Shown: positions 12,310-24,404, counted from the stretch's first letter. The stretch is DNA of 64,000 nt from Eupeodes corollae (GCF_945859685.1 NC_079147.1:19934429-19998428), one strand, 5' to 3'. Numbers and translations: made by a program. The notes: generated by a model from the sequence alone, not told the origin.

Positions 12310-12785
12310 GAACTTGGATTTTTTTTTTATAAAGTACAGGCACTCAAGGAGATATTAAAATTCTTAACACGTTAACGGTTAAACACAGTGCCAGTATTTT
12401 TTTTTTAAAGCTAGACAAAAATTCATAAAACTAGCCTAATTAACCATGACCTACAACTAACTTACTTGCTAATGCTAATGCCTTTCGGCCCTTAGATCTT
12501 TTGAACTTAAATTCCATTTTATTTATTTTTGTATTCATTAGAAAATTTAGAAAAGAAAAAACTAGTATCAATATACTTTTTTGTTTTTACTTAAAAACTA
12601 CTTAAAATAAGGTCCTTAATTTAAAATTTAAAGCTAAACTACTTAAAACTAGAACAACCACAGCAGCGAACCTAACTATCTAACATTTTTTTTTTTAGAT
12701 ATTTATTCCATATTTTTTTTGTATTTTTTGTTTTATATTTTTTTCTGTGCCACCATTCCGTTTCTACTTAAAACTAAACCCTAAA
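12310..12785. other. No gene seen; T-rich
   Basis: AT-rich sequence with several poly-T runs and no recognisable gene. Its end may include the 3' untranslated region of the minus-strand jockey element that begins at about 12786. Confidence 0.5.
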
Positions 12786-13915
12786 ACTATAAAACAAGTA
12801 TGTAAGCCGGCCAAGGCTTAAAACCCCATCCCGACTACCCAATATCAAGTGCCGTTTGAAGCCACCAAAACTGGTTCTCCTGCTTCACCCTAACAGTTGG
12901 GTCCCGTTCGGACACAGCCCTATTGAAATATAGGAGCTCTGCTCCACCTTGTGCCATGACGTTCCGATTGTACAGAAGTCGCCCACGGTTCGTCGTCTGA
13001 CGTGGTAGATTAACGGAACTGCCAATCTATCCTGTATCAGACCGCATTTGTGTAAAAAGAGGAATGCCTTTGGTGGAATGAAGCCGCTCAAGCGTGCACT
13101 TTCAAAATACTCGTCGTTCGGATAGAACGCCCCGAAAATTAAATTGTTGATCGAAGACATAGCTCTCGCAATGTGACCTCGAACGAGTTTTGTGACGAAA
13201 TTGTCAATTCTGTTGTTTCGAGCCCCGTTGTATAGGACCTCGTTGGAATAGTAATGCACATAAGAAGATTCGGCTGTTCGCTAATGGCTGACCGCAAAGA
13301 TCATCGATGACTATTTGCACCAATTTTTGCACGTATGCCTCGTGGCCCTAGCCAACGGAGTCCGGAACGGAATTGTCTCCGACTTCTGGGCATTTTTTTT
13401 TTAGTTTCCAGCCGTCGCAATATCGCTGAATCTTGTCGAAATCACACTGCAAGAGCATTCTAATAACCTCAACCTTTCGGGCCGTTCTGTACGCAAATAG
13501 ATGGTTGACGTACTCAATTGCCTTTGTAAGACTACCTACATTGACACTTTTGACAACAAACTTTCTACCATTAAGCATATCATTCAGTATACACAACAAT
13601 TACTTGCTTATAATCATACGGTGTCAAAGGCCTTTTCCAAATCAATTAGAACAGCACCTGTGCATTGTTGTTTTGATTTATTCCATTGGATATCAGAAAC
13701 GAGTTAAGGCGCAGCATGAATTTTGTCAAGACCCGTGTTGAACCCGAACTGTTTATCCGGAATTATTTTGTTGTTCACAGCACACTTAGTTAGAGCCCTA
13801 TTGATGATCTTTTCGAAAACTTTGCTGATGCTCGGAAAAATATTTATCGACCGAAGATTTGTCGGGTTGGAATTGTCCTTTCCCTTTTTCGGGAGAGATA
13901 TCGGTGCATATTAGT
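12786..13915 (-). pseudogene. Jockey-clade LINE remnant, copy 1 (RT and C-terminal domain)
   Basis: On the minus strand, starting near 13910, fragments in several frames read LPKKGKDNSNPTNLRSINIF, ISKVFEKIINRALTKC, a degenerate PDKQFGFNTGLDKIH, then motif A as GAVLIDLEKAFDTV (about 13670-13625). YDMLNGRKFVVKS follows. The catalytic YADD position reads YVNH (near 13515), so motif C is destroyed. The C-terminal jockey pattern follows at 13259-12885 (LYNGARNNRIDNFVTKLV, GFIPPKAFLFLHKCGLIQDR, IYHVRRR). Frameshifts separate the blocks, so the copy is dead. The same family lies at 27275-27935. The plus-strand CR1-like element begins immediately at about 13915, so one probably interrupts the other. 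Plus-strand open frames at 13433-13741 are antisense shadows. Confidence 0.82.
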
Positions 13916-14650
13916 CATCCTAAAATTCGAAGAGAGAATAACGTCGAAAATAGACACCGACATATCCAAACTAAAGATTTCTATTGATGACGTTACTAAC
14001 CGTATTAAAACTATTGAAACCAAGTTAACTGGAATTGACGTCATCAAAAAGAAAACAATTCACTTAAAGCACAACTGAAACAGCATGATGATGCTCTTCG
14101 AAAAATCATCACACGCATTGAAAGAAATGAAGAAATGAACCTTTATAAACAAACAGAGAGTGATGCTCTGGTTCATGGTCTTCCGTTACTGCAAAATGAA
14201 GATTTGAAATTAAGTTTCAATCACTTGTGCAAAACTTTAGAAATAAAGCCACTCATTATTCGAGACATTTTCCGAATTAAAACAAATAAATTTGCTTTAA
14301 ATCCACCCGTCATAATTAAATTTCTTTCACCACGCGACAAAAGCACCTTACTACGATCGATATCCTACTACCGCACTAAATCAAAAAAAGCACTCACTCT
14401 TCGAGACTTTGGGCATACTTCTGACAATGCTGTATATATACATGAATGTCTTACGCAACGGAATCGATCACTTCTGCAAAGTGCAATCAAAATGAAGAAT
14501 AAAGGGCAACTATTCTCAGCCTTTACAATGCGCGGGTTTGTTTACGTTAAAAAGAACCGCAATGATAAAGCTATTTTCGTGGAGAACAACGATATTCTAA
14601 TTGATTTTGCCACCAAATCATCTATGAGAACCGAAACAGCTGATTAAAGA
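13915..14650 (+). pseudogene. CR1-like LINE ORF1: coiled coil plus RRM-like nucleic-acid-binding protein
   Basis: The frame from about 13921 starts KFEERITSKIDTDISKLKIS and continues DDVTNRIKTIETKL, a heptad-rich coiled coil. A frameshift near 14045 is followed by KENNSLKAQLKQHDDALRKI and then the 170-codon open frame 14135-14647. That frame begins NLYKQTESDALVHGLP, like the first strand of an RRM-like domain, and continues with basic residues and IKFLSPRDKSTLL. Coiled coil, RRM-like domain and basic C-terminal part are the usual ORF1p layout in CR1/L1-type LINEs; such proteins trimerise and bind the element RNA. ORF2 follows downstream. The frameshift and the missing start make it a pseudogene. 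Confidence 0.68.
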
Positions 14651-14959
14651 ATAGACTTGAAGAAGAGAAAATTGTTTATTTTCTTTTTATTATTTTTTAT
14701 AGTACCTAGTAATAACAAATTGAATAAAAAATGAATATTATTAATATAGAAAAATATAAATTTGTAATTGTCATTGTCGTTATCACTGTCATCGTAATCG
14801 TCGTCCTTCTATGTTTGAAATTCTTTCATGATATGGTCCTGCAGCTTTTTAACTTATTTTGCTGGACTAGTTTGGGTCCTTGTTGCTTCAATATCAATAT
14901 TAATGATTGATTCTAATTATCATAACAGGAATTCGGTTTTCGAGGGTTCACATGATTCT

Positions 14960-17085
14960 ACGCGTTCTTTGATTCAAATTTTAGGTGCGCAGCACACTGG
15001 CTTGAGAGTTTGCCATATTAATGCTCAGAGTTTAGGTCCCAGGTTCTCTCATCATGATCTAATTTATCTTACTTTTCAATGTTCACCCCTGATATCTTCA
15101 TCTACCTTCAGCTTTCGTGATTTTAAAAATGTCAACAGACAGCAGTTGGAAGTTGATTTGAATTCACTTGATTTTTATCAAATATATCTTATGCCATCTG
15201 TTGATGACCAGGTTTCATTTTTACAAAATAAAATAAACCAACTCTATAACTTACATGGTTCTCTAGTTACAAGGCAATCTCGTTTTAAAGCTCATTCTTG
15301 GTTTAATAACCATATTAGGTCGCTTGTAACAGAACGTAATCGTGCATATAAGCGCTGGAAGACTTTCAGGATTGACGAATTGCATAGTGAATACAAATCT
15401 TTGAGAAATAGAGTAGTCTTTTTAATTCGTGAAGCTAAACAACGATTTTATGCTCCAAAGCTTGACCCTTCCCTAGCTAAGCAAAACCTATGGAAGAATC
15501 TGAGAGAGATAGGTGTAGGTAAAAAAATTAACAACAAAATCGTATCTATCGATTGTGATGAGCTTAACAAAAATTTTGTTACTCTTAATTCCTCTTTTCT
15601 GAATCCCAAATTATTGAAACATAATCAAAAGAAGATATTTTAAATGGCCATCTGTCTACCGGTGGTTTTTGTTTCTCACCTGTTATTGAGGTTGATGTTT
15701 TAGAAAGTGTTCTTTCTGTAAGATCCAACTCTGTTGGAATTGATGGTATCCATCCGGTGTTTTTAAAAGCTATACTGCCTTATGTTCTCAAATACATTAC
15801 TTATGCATTCAATTCTTTTTTTATGGCAAGCACTTTCCCCTCTGCTTGGATGCAAGCCAAGGTTATTCCTATACCTTAAAATCGGGATGCAGATGATTTT
15901 CGACCCATAGCCATATTACCATTTCTTTCTAAAGTTTTGGAAAGACTAATGAATCATCAAATCCGCACTTTTATAAACAGAAATAAATTGCTATGTATCA
16001 ATCAATCAGGATTCAGGCCTAAACATAGTTGTACTACTGCGTTAATTGACGTAACAGAAAATATAAGAAGTGTTTTGGATGATGGAAAAATAACTGTACT
16101 GATTCTTTCCTACTTAACCAGTAGATCTCAAGCAGTTTTTGCAAACAACTCTATGTCATGTTTTCTTCCTCTGCAGAGAGGTGTCCCTTAGGGCTCGATT
16201 TTGGGCCCTTTGCTGTTCTCCATGTATATCAATGATCTACCATCTTGCCCATTGAGTTCATCTGTACACATGTATGCAGATGATGTTCAATTGTATAATA
16301 GTTTTCCACTTGGTATGCTCGAGAACGGTGTGCATGAAGTTAATGAGGATTTGAAAGAAATCGTTATCTGGTCCCGTAAAAATGATCTTTGTTTGAATCC
16401 TAAGAAATCAAAGTGCTTAGTAATTTCCAAGACTGTAATCGACACTTCATATTTATCTGACATTTATTTAAATAATACAGTTATTGAATTTATTGATACT
16501 GTGAAAAACCTTGGTCTCACGTTTAATAAAACGCTCAGTTGGAATAACCATATTAGAATTTCGATAGGGAAAGTTTATGGAAGTCTTCGAATGCTTTGGG
16601 CATCTCATCATATAACCCCATTAAAAACCCGACTAATATTGGCTTAAACCCTGATAATACCACAAATGCTTTACTGTTGTGAGATTTTTAGCAATTGTGA
16701 TTATGAACACAAACGGAAACTGAATGTTGCCTACAATAGTACTGCGTGTTATGTTTTTGGTTTAAGAAGATATGATCACATCTCTAATTTCTCTAAATCA
16801 ATTTATGGTATTACCCTAGATAATTTATTTAAACTTAGAACACTATAACCTTATTTCACAATATTCTGCAAACCCATCAGCCGGAATACCTTTACAATAA
16901 AATTAACCATACACGATCTGTAAGATCTTGCAATCTCATACCAATACGCTGCTCATTTTTAGAATCTGAACGCCAGTGTGTATGCCACTCGATTATGGAA
17001 TTCCCTCTCTCAATCTTTAAAAATAATAAGCAGCTCGACCCTATTTTGTAGGATGCTCAAAGAATTTTTCTCCTAATTATCTTGT
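14960..17085 (+). pseudogene. CR1-like LINE ORF2: endonuclease/RT, internally deleted
   Basis: The frame 14828-15643 contains the start of an apurinic-type endonuclease (GLRVCHINAQSLGP, about 15000-15040). It then jumps directly to the linker (WFNNHIRSLVTERNRAYKRW), so most of the endonuclease is deleted. RT sequence follows in broken frames: SVRSNSVGIDGIHPVFLKAI, a FRPIAILPFLSKVLERLMNH block (about 15900-15955), INQSGFRPKHSCTTALIDV, and ILGPLLFSMYINDL with MYADDVQLYNS (YADD at about 16272-16283). Motif A is missing: at about 16100 ITVLIL joins LSYLTSRSQAV, removing the FSKAFD segment. Stops occur at 15877 and 16189. The end reads YATRLWNSLSQSLK to about 17085. YADD survives, but the enzyme cannot work without motif A. 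Confidence 0.85.
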
Positions 17086-17089
17086 GGAT

Positions 17090-17435
17090 GTTGATGGTGA
17101 TGATGACAATCAAATATATTTTTTCTTTTGTTTTGAATAAAATTTTCTTTTTAAGGATAAACTCATTTTTGTTTATATAAATAAATTTCGTTTTTATAAT
17201 TTTTTTTAAATTTTTAAAAATTTCAATTTATATTTAACATTAAGTGAGCGAATGAATTAGCTTTTTCAATTTTCTATTGTATCTTAAAACCACATTAGAA
17301 AAGCACAATTAATGTACAAATAGTATTATTATACTGATGTTTTACTCTAATTTATAAGGTATTGTATCTTACTGAGTAAATTTATGCAAATAAAATATAT
17401 AAAATGAAATAAATTGGTCTTAAAATTTTAAATAT
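17090..17435. other. No gene seen; A/T-rich LINE 3' flank
   Basis: GATGGTGATGATGAC at about 17092-17106 may be the short-repeat tail of the CR1-like element. The rest is AT-rich without recognisable content. Confidence 0.4.
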
Positions 17436-17439
17436 TGTA

Positions 17440-18370
17440 ATGGGAGGTGAAAGCAGAGTTGGGTGAAGCATTCCGCATTCTCGAAGAGTAGTTAAAAAAA
17501 GAATCTCTATACTTAAAAGTACGTCCGAAATTAAGCTCGAGGGTAAACTGATGAGCATTCCTGGAAGTGGGAGTATTACGACTGAATAGTTTGAAGGGGG
17601 GAATGCAAATGGCTAATTCAACAGAACATTATCTGTTAAAGTATCTGTAAAGCAACGAAAGGCATGAAACATTGCACCGGTATTCGAGAGTTGTAAATGT
17701 TACGGTTATAATGCTGTCGCGATCACAATTTAATGAGCTTATCATACGCTGCCGTTGAAGTTCCACATCCGAAGGACAAGGATGTGAATCTAAAAGCGAA
17801 TATGAAACGCTGCGGGTACTGTCTTCCACAAAACAATTTATTGGGTTAGAAGTTTCAGACGAAAGATCATTTATAAAAATAAGGAAGAGCGTTGGAGACA
17901 AAACGGAGCCCTGAGGCACACCAGAGTTTATTTTGTGAATTTCAGACTCAAAACCATCCAATACAACTTGTATTGAACGGTTAGAAAAGTAATTTCTAAT
18001 CCATCGAAAGAGCGTGCGTGCTATTGGACATCAGTTAGAGGGAAAGTAGGATTCGTCAAATGATGTTTTCCATCCACTCGGAAAGAGACCTGTAGACTAG
18101 GAAAGATGGAAAATATTGCGCAGTGGTTTTGCCAGCATTGAAGAAAACCTCTTCAGAATAATAGGAGAAATACTATCTTTTCTCAAGAACAGGAGGACTC
18201 GTAGAACTCTCCGGTAGTGTTGAATTAACAGCAAACTGCAAGCAAATTGGCGTTATCAATCGAACTTAGATAGGGAGTGTCATTGTGGACAAGCGTTGGA
18301 ATCGAGGATGACGTAGTGTTTCGGACGTTTTTTATAAATGACTAGAAGCTTTTACTTTGTATCACGTTTT
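17440..18370 (-). pseudogene. LINE-B copy 2 (CR1/L2-like), internally deleted RT
   Basis: Reading from 18370 down: fragments KRFSSMLAKPLRNIFHLS and PSGWKTSF. The sequence then jumps to FRWIRNYFSNRSIQVVLDGF and VPQGSVLSPTLFLIFINDLS (open frame 17961-17629). The fingers and motif A are deleted between these blocks. The catalytic box reads FVED rather than FADD. A C-terminal segment CNVSCLSLLYRYF runs to about 17640, followed by RNAHQFTLELNFGRTFKYRD at about 17560-17500. The order and wording of motifs match the copies at 7383 and 46265. Inactive. Confidence 0.8.
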
Positions 18371-18379
18371 TGATGTTTT

Positions 18380-18790
18380 CTAGAAAAAACTGTAAATTGA
18401 ATATTTTCAAAAAATTAACTAAAAGTTAGCAATACAATTTTTCATATGATTAAATAAGTTTGATTTTGATTCCTAGATTTTTACTCGAAACCAAATTTGT
18501 ACCTTTTTTAGTAGCATTTGTCTTATAAAAAATATAAATTGGATTATTCTAAGACCATGATCTTCCGCGGTTAACAGCAAAATTTTGCATAGAAAGAAAT
18601 CATTTCAAAGTCAATACAAACAACTTTTTTAACAAAACACGAAAAACTACAAACTTTTAAGCAAGACAAATCTGCATTTTTTTGAAGTCGATATCTCATC
18701 TGGTTCTTGAGCTATGGACGTCGAAAAAAACTTCGCGAACGTAAGTACAAACGAACGTGCGTGCTTCTAAATATGATTATGCAACTTTAG
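18380..18790 (+). repeat. Repeat R, copy 2
   Basis: Contains ACTACAAACTTTTAAGCAAG (18650-18669), identical from CAAACTTTTAAGCAAGACAA to the first bases of the window, then GAAGTCGATATCTCATCTGG and TTCTTGAGCTATGGACG (18685-18721). The preceding block with TTAGTAGCATTTGTCTTATAAAAAATA resembles 30600-30660 and 51690-51730. Noncoding. Confidence 0.6.
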
Positions 18791-18996
18791 TGGTGTTATT
18801 ATTTTATTTATAATTAATATTTGTTTGAGAAAAGTCCTCATTTAAACTTATTGATAAAATGTACGGTAAAAGAGAGTAATGAAAAATAATTTAAAGTCGA
18901 TTTTATAACTCCCAAAATTTCTCCAGTAAATCAAAGTATATTTTTTATTTTATAAATATTGATTTTTTTAATTGGTAACCATGTGCCTAAATTTGT

Positions 18997-20332
18997 TGTC
19001 TTACTTACTTAAGGTGGCGCTACAGTCCTGTGTGAACTAGGGCCTCACCCAACAAACTTCTCCATCTAGCTCGGTCCCTAGCTAGATGTCTCCAGTTTCG
19101 CGCTCCAAGTTGGGCGACGTCACCTTCCACTTGTGCGCGCCACCTCATCCGCGGTCTTCCTCTACTGCGCTGTCCTGTGGGTGTGGATTCGAAGACTTTC
19201 CGGGTCGGAGCATTGGTTTCCATGCGCTCTACGTGACCCAGCCATCTTAGTCGTTGGGCTTTTACCCTTCTGGCTAAGTCTACGTCGCTATACAGTCCAC
19301 ACAGCTCGTCGTTCCATCTTCTCCTCCACTCCCATTCGATGCATACGGGACCGTAGATCACACAAAGAACTTTTCTCTCAAAGCGACCCAAGGTGCTTTC
19401 ATCCGCTTTTATCATAGTCCATGCTTCTGCACCGTATAGCAGGACGGGGATGATAAGGGTCTTATATAGCAACACTTTGGTCCCTCGAGAGAGGACTTTA
19501 AAACTCAATTGCTTTCTTAGTCCAAGGAAACAGCGGTTAGCAAGAGTTATACTGCGTTTGATCTCAGCGCTAGTGTTGTTTTCTGCGTTTACAGCGGAGC
19601 CTAGGTAGACGAAGTCCTTGATTACCTTAAAATTACGTCTGTCGATTGTGACGTTTTGACTAAAACGTCGGTGTTGTATGTCATGTAATTTGTTTTGCCC
19701 TCATTAACCGTTAAACCTATTTTTGCCGCCTCTGCCTCAATACTTACAAAAGCCCAATTGACATCACGCTGAGTTCTTCCGATTATGTCAATGTCATCAG
19801 CATATGCCAGTAATTGGACAGACTTTTGAAAGAAAGTGCCTCTAGTGTTGACGTGTGATCTCTGCACTATTCTTTCACGATGTTAAAAAATAGCATAACA
19901 GCGCACCACTTTGTCTAAAACCTTTTTTGACATCGAAAGGTTCTGTTAAGTTGTTTCCAACCTTTGTGGAGCAGCGTGAATTTTCCATGGTCAACCTGCA
20001 CAAACGGACGAGTTTGGCAATGATGCCAAAACTAGGATGAAAAGATAGCATTGACTGCTGTTCCACTCTGATGTTTCCACTTTCGTCTTTTCACCGTTCG
20101 GTTCTAGGTTTATGTACCTGTGAATTTCGTTTCACCTGTTCATAAAACTTTCGAACCTCATTCCTGCTTTTATACCTCTCAACATCTTCGACCGCACGCT
20201 TCTCATGCCCTCTCTTTTTCCTTCTGAGATGTCGGCGTTCCTCTCGCCTCTTCTGCTCATAGAGCTCATGAGCAGCTCTCGTCCTTTTATGCAGCTTAAG
20301 CTAAAATAATTTTTCCAAATAAACATTTTAAG
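18997..20332 (-). mobile_element. RTE-clade LINE copy A, 5' truncated, with TSD
   Basis: Minus-strand RTE element. From 20310 down it shows a basic linker (HELYEQKRREERRHLRRKKR), then RT pieces in two open frames: TMENSRCSTKVGNNLTEPFD (20066-19875), and LLAYADDIDIIGRTQRDVNW with EAEAAKIGLTVNEGKTNYM (19867-19622), so the YADD box is intact. The C-terminal frame 19508-19020 is long and clean (VLLYKTLIIPVLLYGAEAWT, RLRWLGHVERMETNAPTRKV, GRPRMRW) and ends VHTGL-stop. The stop codon lies 7 nt before the 3' tail, TTAAGTAAGTAAG on the minus strand. AAATTTGT flanks both ends (18989-18996 and 20333-20340), a likely TSD. Frameshifts and a deletion before TMENSRC make it inactive. Confidence 0.88.
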
Positions 20333-20344
20333 AAATTTGTCGTA

Positions 20345-22760
20345 ATGTGAATCGTTAATAAATTAGAGCACTGTAAAGACTCTGAAGGGTCGAGTTTAAA
20401 GTGAGGTTTGTAATTCGTTCATACGGCCTTCGATTTTAAAAAAAATCAGACACAACTAAAATTTTACATGTCATTGCACATCATTCTATCTGTCAATTTT
20501 GGAGAAGTCTGCTTTAGTTCTTTTCCAAAAATCCTAAATAGAAACGTGTTTACTGTAAAGGTATAAAACAATATTAAAACGTTTTCCCGATGACGTATTG
20601 CACCAAAGGTAGAAAATAAACTTTTTCACTCGCAATTGGCTTCTGGCCAAGTCTCAAACACCACCTATACAGATACAAGAAGCAGGAAAGTCAGAAAACG
20701 TGCCATGAATTTTAATTGAACGTCTTTACAACAGATCTTGGGTTTTAAACATACCTCCCCATCAAAAGGTACTTTTTTATTTTGTTGCTTACAGTTCTTT
20801 CATCATTGTGTTTCGTATACCTTGTAGCACCCACCTCTACCTTACCTACGAAAATGAACTTCTTCGACTTCTTTAAAAACGAATATAACAACTAACATCT
20901 GTGTTAATACCTGAGTGCGGAGGACGTACCTACCCTGTTGGAGCACCATCATCATAGCATACATAAGTTTCCAATTGTTTACAGATGCTGAAGGTGCGCT
21001 GACTGCAATTACCCAAAAGCTATGAGATTCTTGACTTTTAAGTGAAAGGTTAGAGTTTTTCGCTTTATTTTTGTTGGTTCGGTTCGCCTCAGGGAATTTA
21101 TTTCAAATTAAATTCTGGGGCTGTTGCAAGTTTGTATTTTAAGATGAATGGTCTGTGTTTCTTCTTCTTCTTGGTTCAATTGAGAAGTGTACTCGTAATT
21201 TGTAGAACAATAAAAAAATCGTAAAGGGTATTAAACAAGAAGTTTACTGGCCACGCAGTTTGTAGAAAAATGTGATGGAGGCTACTTTTGTTTTTCTGTT
21301 GAGGAAATATTTTGTAATTTTGTGGTATTTTTAGTCTTATATTTAAGTTGGACGATGTTTAAAGGTTATTTGACATTATTTTCTTGAACTTTAAGGTCAA
21401 TCTATTAAACAAAATATAAGTTATTTTGAAAAGAACGAAAAAGTTCAGTTGAACTGGTCTAAAGGAAACAAAGACAAATTTTCAAACAACTAACTTAATA
21501 TACTTATATCTTTGCTGGGAGACTAATATCAGAAGCTCTATGTCCGGGTATACATATATTCTTAACTTAAAAGAGTAAGTTAAAATAAAATTTTAAAAAA
21601 CTGAATTTTATTTATGAAGCGAATCACAAAACCAAACCAAACCTTCCCTTCATTCGACTTATAAAATATATAATAACTTAACTAACTCTATATAGTCAAT
21701 TGCATAGATGACTATCATCGTTGCAAATTTTCAAAAATTTGCATAATTGCATTGAATTCTTAAGATTTCTAACAAAAAGGAAATATAAATAAAAAAATTA
21801 TCTTCATACCATAGCATCACTCATGCATGACGAATTTTCGCAGTTCAGTTTTTGCACCACCATGACGACGACCGACGATACGATAGATAAAGTCAAAGAT
21901 ACGTAAAGTATATATTATACTTTTTGGTCTTGCTTGATTTCCCATTCCATTATTATAGCTAAGCGAAGTGCAAAAATGTCATAACTCCTTTTGAAAATTG
22001 GTTCCATTGGAACATAAAATGCAAATTTTCTTGTTATTGCTTGTGCTACAGAAAAAACAAAAAAACAACAACAACAATGATTTTCACAATCACAGGAAAA
22101 AGTTAAGTAAACTTTTTACTTTTATACATACCTCACTATTATATGCAGATCAGACAAGGCAGGGGGTTGAAGTACGTAGATAGATAAAGTAATTTCATAA
22201 TTTTCTAAGGGTAGTTATACAGGAAGTGAGATAGGTGATTTCGGGATGAAATGTATGCAACAAAATTTTATAAGTGTCAATAAAAATAAACAACTTTACT
22301 AACAATAAAAAACACGATACAAAAATATACCCACCTATTCAATCGTGGTAAAATGTTGGCTAATTTTTGAGAAGGGTAGTTCCGTACATACATATTTGTA
22401 TTGTTTGAATTTTTGTTTAAAGGACGAAATGTATTTATGTTACAATTTAAGGAAAGTAAATTGAGCTAAATCAATACAAAACAATGTTTAAAAAAAATTC
22501 TTACTTTTTGTTTCAAGTTGTTTAATTTTTGAAGAAGTTGTTATCAAGAAAAAAGGTTAGAAAAGGTTGTTTCAAACTCACAACCATATTAGGGATTGCA
22601 ATGAGATAAGACGAATAATATCAGTCTCGTGCCAGAGTCGTCTTGGTATCTGTACAAAGGTGCAAGTATGGACGGTCTACTATAGGAAAGACAATACAAA
22701 AATAATTTCCAAATCGTTATTTAATTTTTATTATAAACAAGGAAAAACTATTCATTCATA
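20345..22760. other. No gene seen, AT-rich
   Basis: No domain-bearing frame, RNA gene or repeat boundary was recognised. Short microsatellite-like runs are present (CTTCTTCTTCTT at 21159-21170, AAACAACAACAAC at 22063-22075). It may be unique host DNA, intergenic or intronic. Confidence 0.5.
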
Positions 22761-22764
22761 CATA

Positions 22765-23000
22765 CACTGCCAATCACTAGGATGAGGCCACATATTTTTC
22801 AACCGATTTTCGGTCCGATACCTGTTGGAATTTGTTTAACCCGGAATTTGTTTATGTACCGGAGTAGGTACATATTTTCTTAAAACAAAGTGATACAATT
22901 ATAGGGTTAATTAGAAAAGACCGTTGGAATTTCCCTACATTAATGAATGAGCTACCTAAAAAGGATATAAAAAAGTGAGTCACTAGGATGAGGCCATTGC
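22765..23000 (+). repeat. Left terminal inverted repeat of the Tc1 element, with two direct repeats
   Basis: CACTAGGATGAGGCCA occurs at the outer end (22775-22790) and again at the inner end (22981-22996). This outer/inner direct-repeat layout is the IR/DR arrangement known from Sleeping Beauty-type Tc1 elements, where each copy is a transposase-binding site. Confidence 0.9.
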
Positions 23001-23106
23001 GAATATTTCGTTGTAGAAGTTCAGATCAGCAATTTTTTTCAAAATTTGGGTTACAATATTTAAGAACGTTTTACAAATAACTATTTTTATTAAATTTCAA
23101 CTACAA

Positions 23107-24041
23107 ATGGGTTCCGGAAAGACGTTGACAGTAGCAGAAAGAGGACAAATCGATGCTTTCAAGGAAATGGGACTCAAGCCGAGAAATAGCAAGGAAGCTG
23201 AACAGAAGTAAGACAGTTGTAAACAACTATCTTGCTGATCCTCAAAACTATGGAAAAAACCAAAAAGGACGCACAGCCCAAGCAACAACATTCCGAGAAA
23301 AGCGGTTAATTTTACGTATTGCTTCAAATTCTACTCAATCAGCTACTAAAATAAGGTCCAAAAGCGGAGTATCAGCCAGTATTTCGACAGTCCGAAGGAT
23401 AATAAGAAAAGATGGTACTATCCAGAGAAGAAAACTCAAAAAGAAACCTGTTCTAAAGCAAGTACACAAGGAGCTGCGAATGAACTTTGCAACAGAACAT
23501 GTCTCTTGGAGCAGTCAATGGAAACGCGTCGTCTTTTCGGATGAAAAAAAGTTTAGCCTTGACGGCCCCGATGGTTACAACTTTTATTTCCATGATTTAA
23601 GAAAAGAGGAACTAATTTTGGGAAGACATCACAGCCGTACATCAGGTGTTATGGTGTGGGGAGCTATCACCTACTATGGCAAAATCGAATTGGAGTTTCT
23701 TTCTCTAACAATGAACGGAAACAGCTACAAATACTTGTTGGAACGCTCATTTCCGAAGATGAAAAATATTTTTCCAACAAGACAATGCCCCCATCCACAA
23801 TTCCAGGGTTGTCAAAAGCTGGATTTTATCAGAAAACGTAGAGCTTTTGCCGTGGCCACCCTATTCACCGGACTTGAACATAATCGAAAACGTATGGGCA
23901 TGGCTATCTCGAAAAGTTTATGAAGGCGGTAGACAATTTGAAGACAAGGAATCCTTAATTGAAGCTATCCGTGATGCCTGGGACGAGATTTCACTTGACT
24001 ATTTAAAAAAAAACTTTATGATTCCATTCCAAACCGTCTAA
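23107..24041 (+). pseudogene. Tc1 transposase (DD34E), two frameshifts
   Basis: The start ATG is probably 23107, reading MGSGKTLTVAERGQIDAFKE. Near 23160-23170 the frame shifts to the one that is open from 23153 to 23923: SREIARKLNRSKTVVNNYL (first helix-turn-helix of the paired-like DNA-binding domain), GRTAQATTFREKR, ISTVRRIIRKDG (second helix-turn-helix), then VVFSDEKKFSLDGPDGY with the first catalytic D. A second shift between about 23760 and 23775 restores FQQDNAPIHNSRVV (second D) and PPYSPDLNIIENVWAWL (E), with exactly 34 residues between D and E. It ends at 24041. All catalytic residues are still encoded, so decay is recent. Cut-and-paste transposase acting on the flanking inverted repeats. 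Confidence 0.92.
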
Positions 24042-24167
24042 TAGAGGTCATATCGAAAAATGGGGGGCATACTCATTATTAATTGAGAAAAACTTAATAA
24101 ATAAATGTTTGAAAACCAAAAACTGTAAACATTTCTTTCATTTTGTTGATATTTTATAAGATTTTTC

Positions 24168-24404
24168 ATGTGGCCTCATCCAAGTGACGCACTTTTTTAT
24201 ACTGATTTTAAGTAGCTCTTTAATTAATGTAGGGAAATTCCAACAGTTTTTTCTATTTAACCCCTTAATTTTATTACTTTTAAAAAAAAAAAAATATCTA
24301 CCTACTCAAATGTAGTAAATTTTTATTGGTACGAAATTTTCAGCAGGTATAAAGAACGAAAATCGGTTGAAAAATATGTGGCCTCATCCTAGTGATTGGC
24401 AGTG
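24168..24404 (-). repeat. Right terminal inverted repeat of the Tc1 element
   Basis: TGGCCTCATCCAAGTG (24171-24186) and TGGCCTCATCCTAGTG (24379-24394) mirror the left direct repeats; the inner copy carries one change. The region between also matches the left arm in reverse, for example AATGTAGGGAAATTCCAAC at 24226-24244 against GTTGGAATTTCCCTACATT at the left. Confidence 0.9.

Larger units (their letters stand above)
22765..24404 (+). mobile_element. Complete Tc1 element with ~236-bp inverted repeats and TA target duplication
   Basis: The element starts CACTGCCAATCACTAGGATG at 22765 and ends with the exact reverse complement of that string at 24404, flanked by TA on both sides (22763-22764 and 24405-24406). 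The inverted repeats continue inward, with some divergence, to about 23000 and from about 24168. A single transposase gene lies between. Length is 1,640 bp, normal for Tc1 elements. Both ends are intact and TA-flanked, so the element is complete in structure, but its gene is frameshifted. Transposase supplied from another copy could in principle still recognise it. Confidence 0.95.

Noticed and set aside
22765..23000. CRISPR-like or satellite array from the repeated 16-mers
   Set aside because: Only two copies per side in mirror arrangement, explained by Tc1 IR/DR transposase sites.
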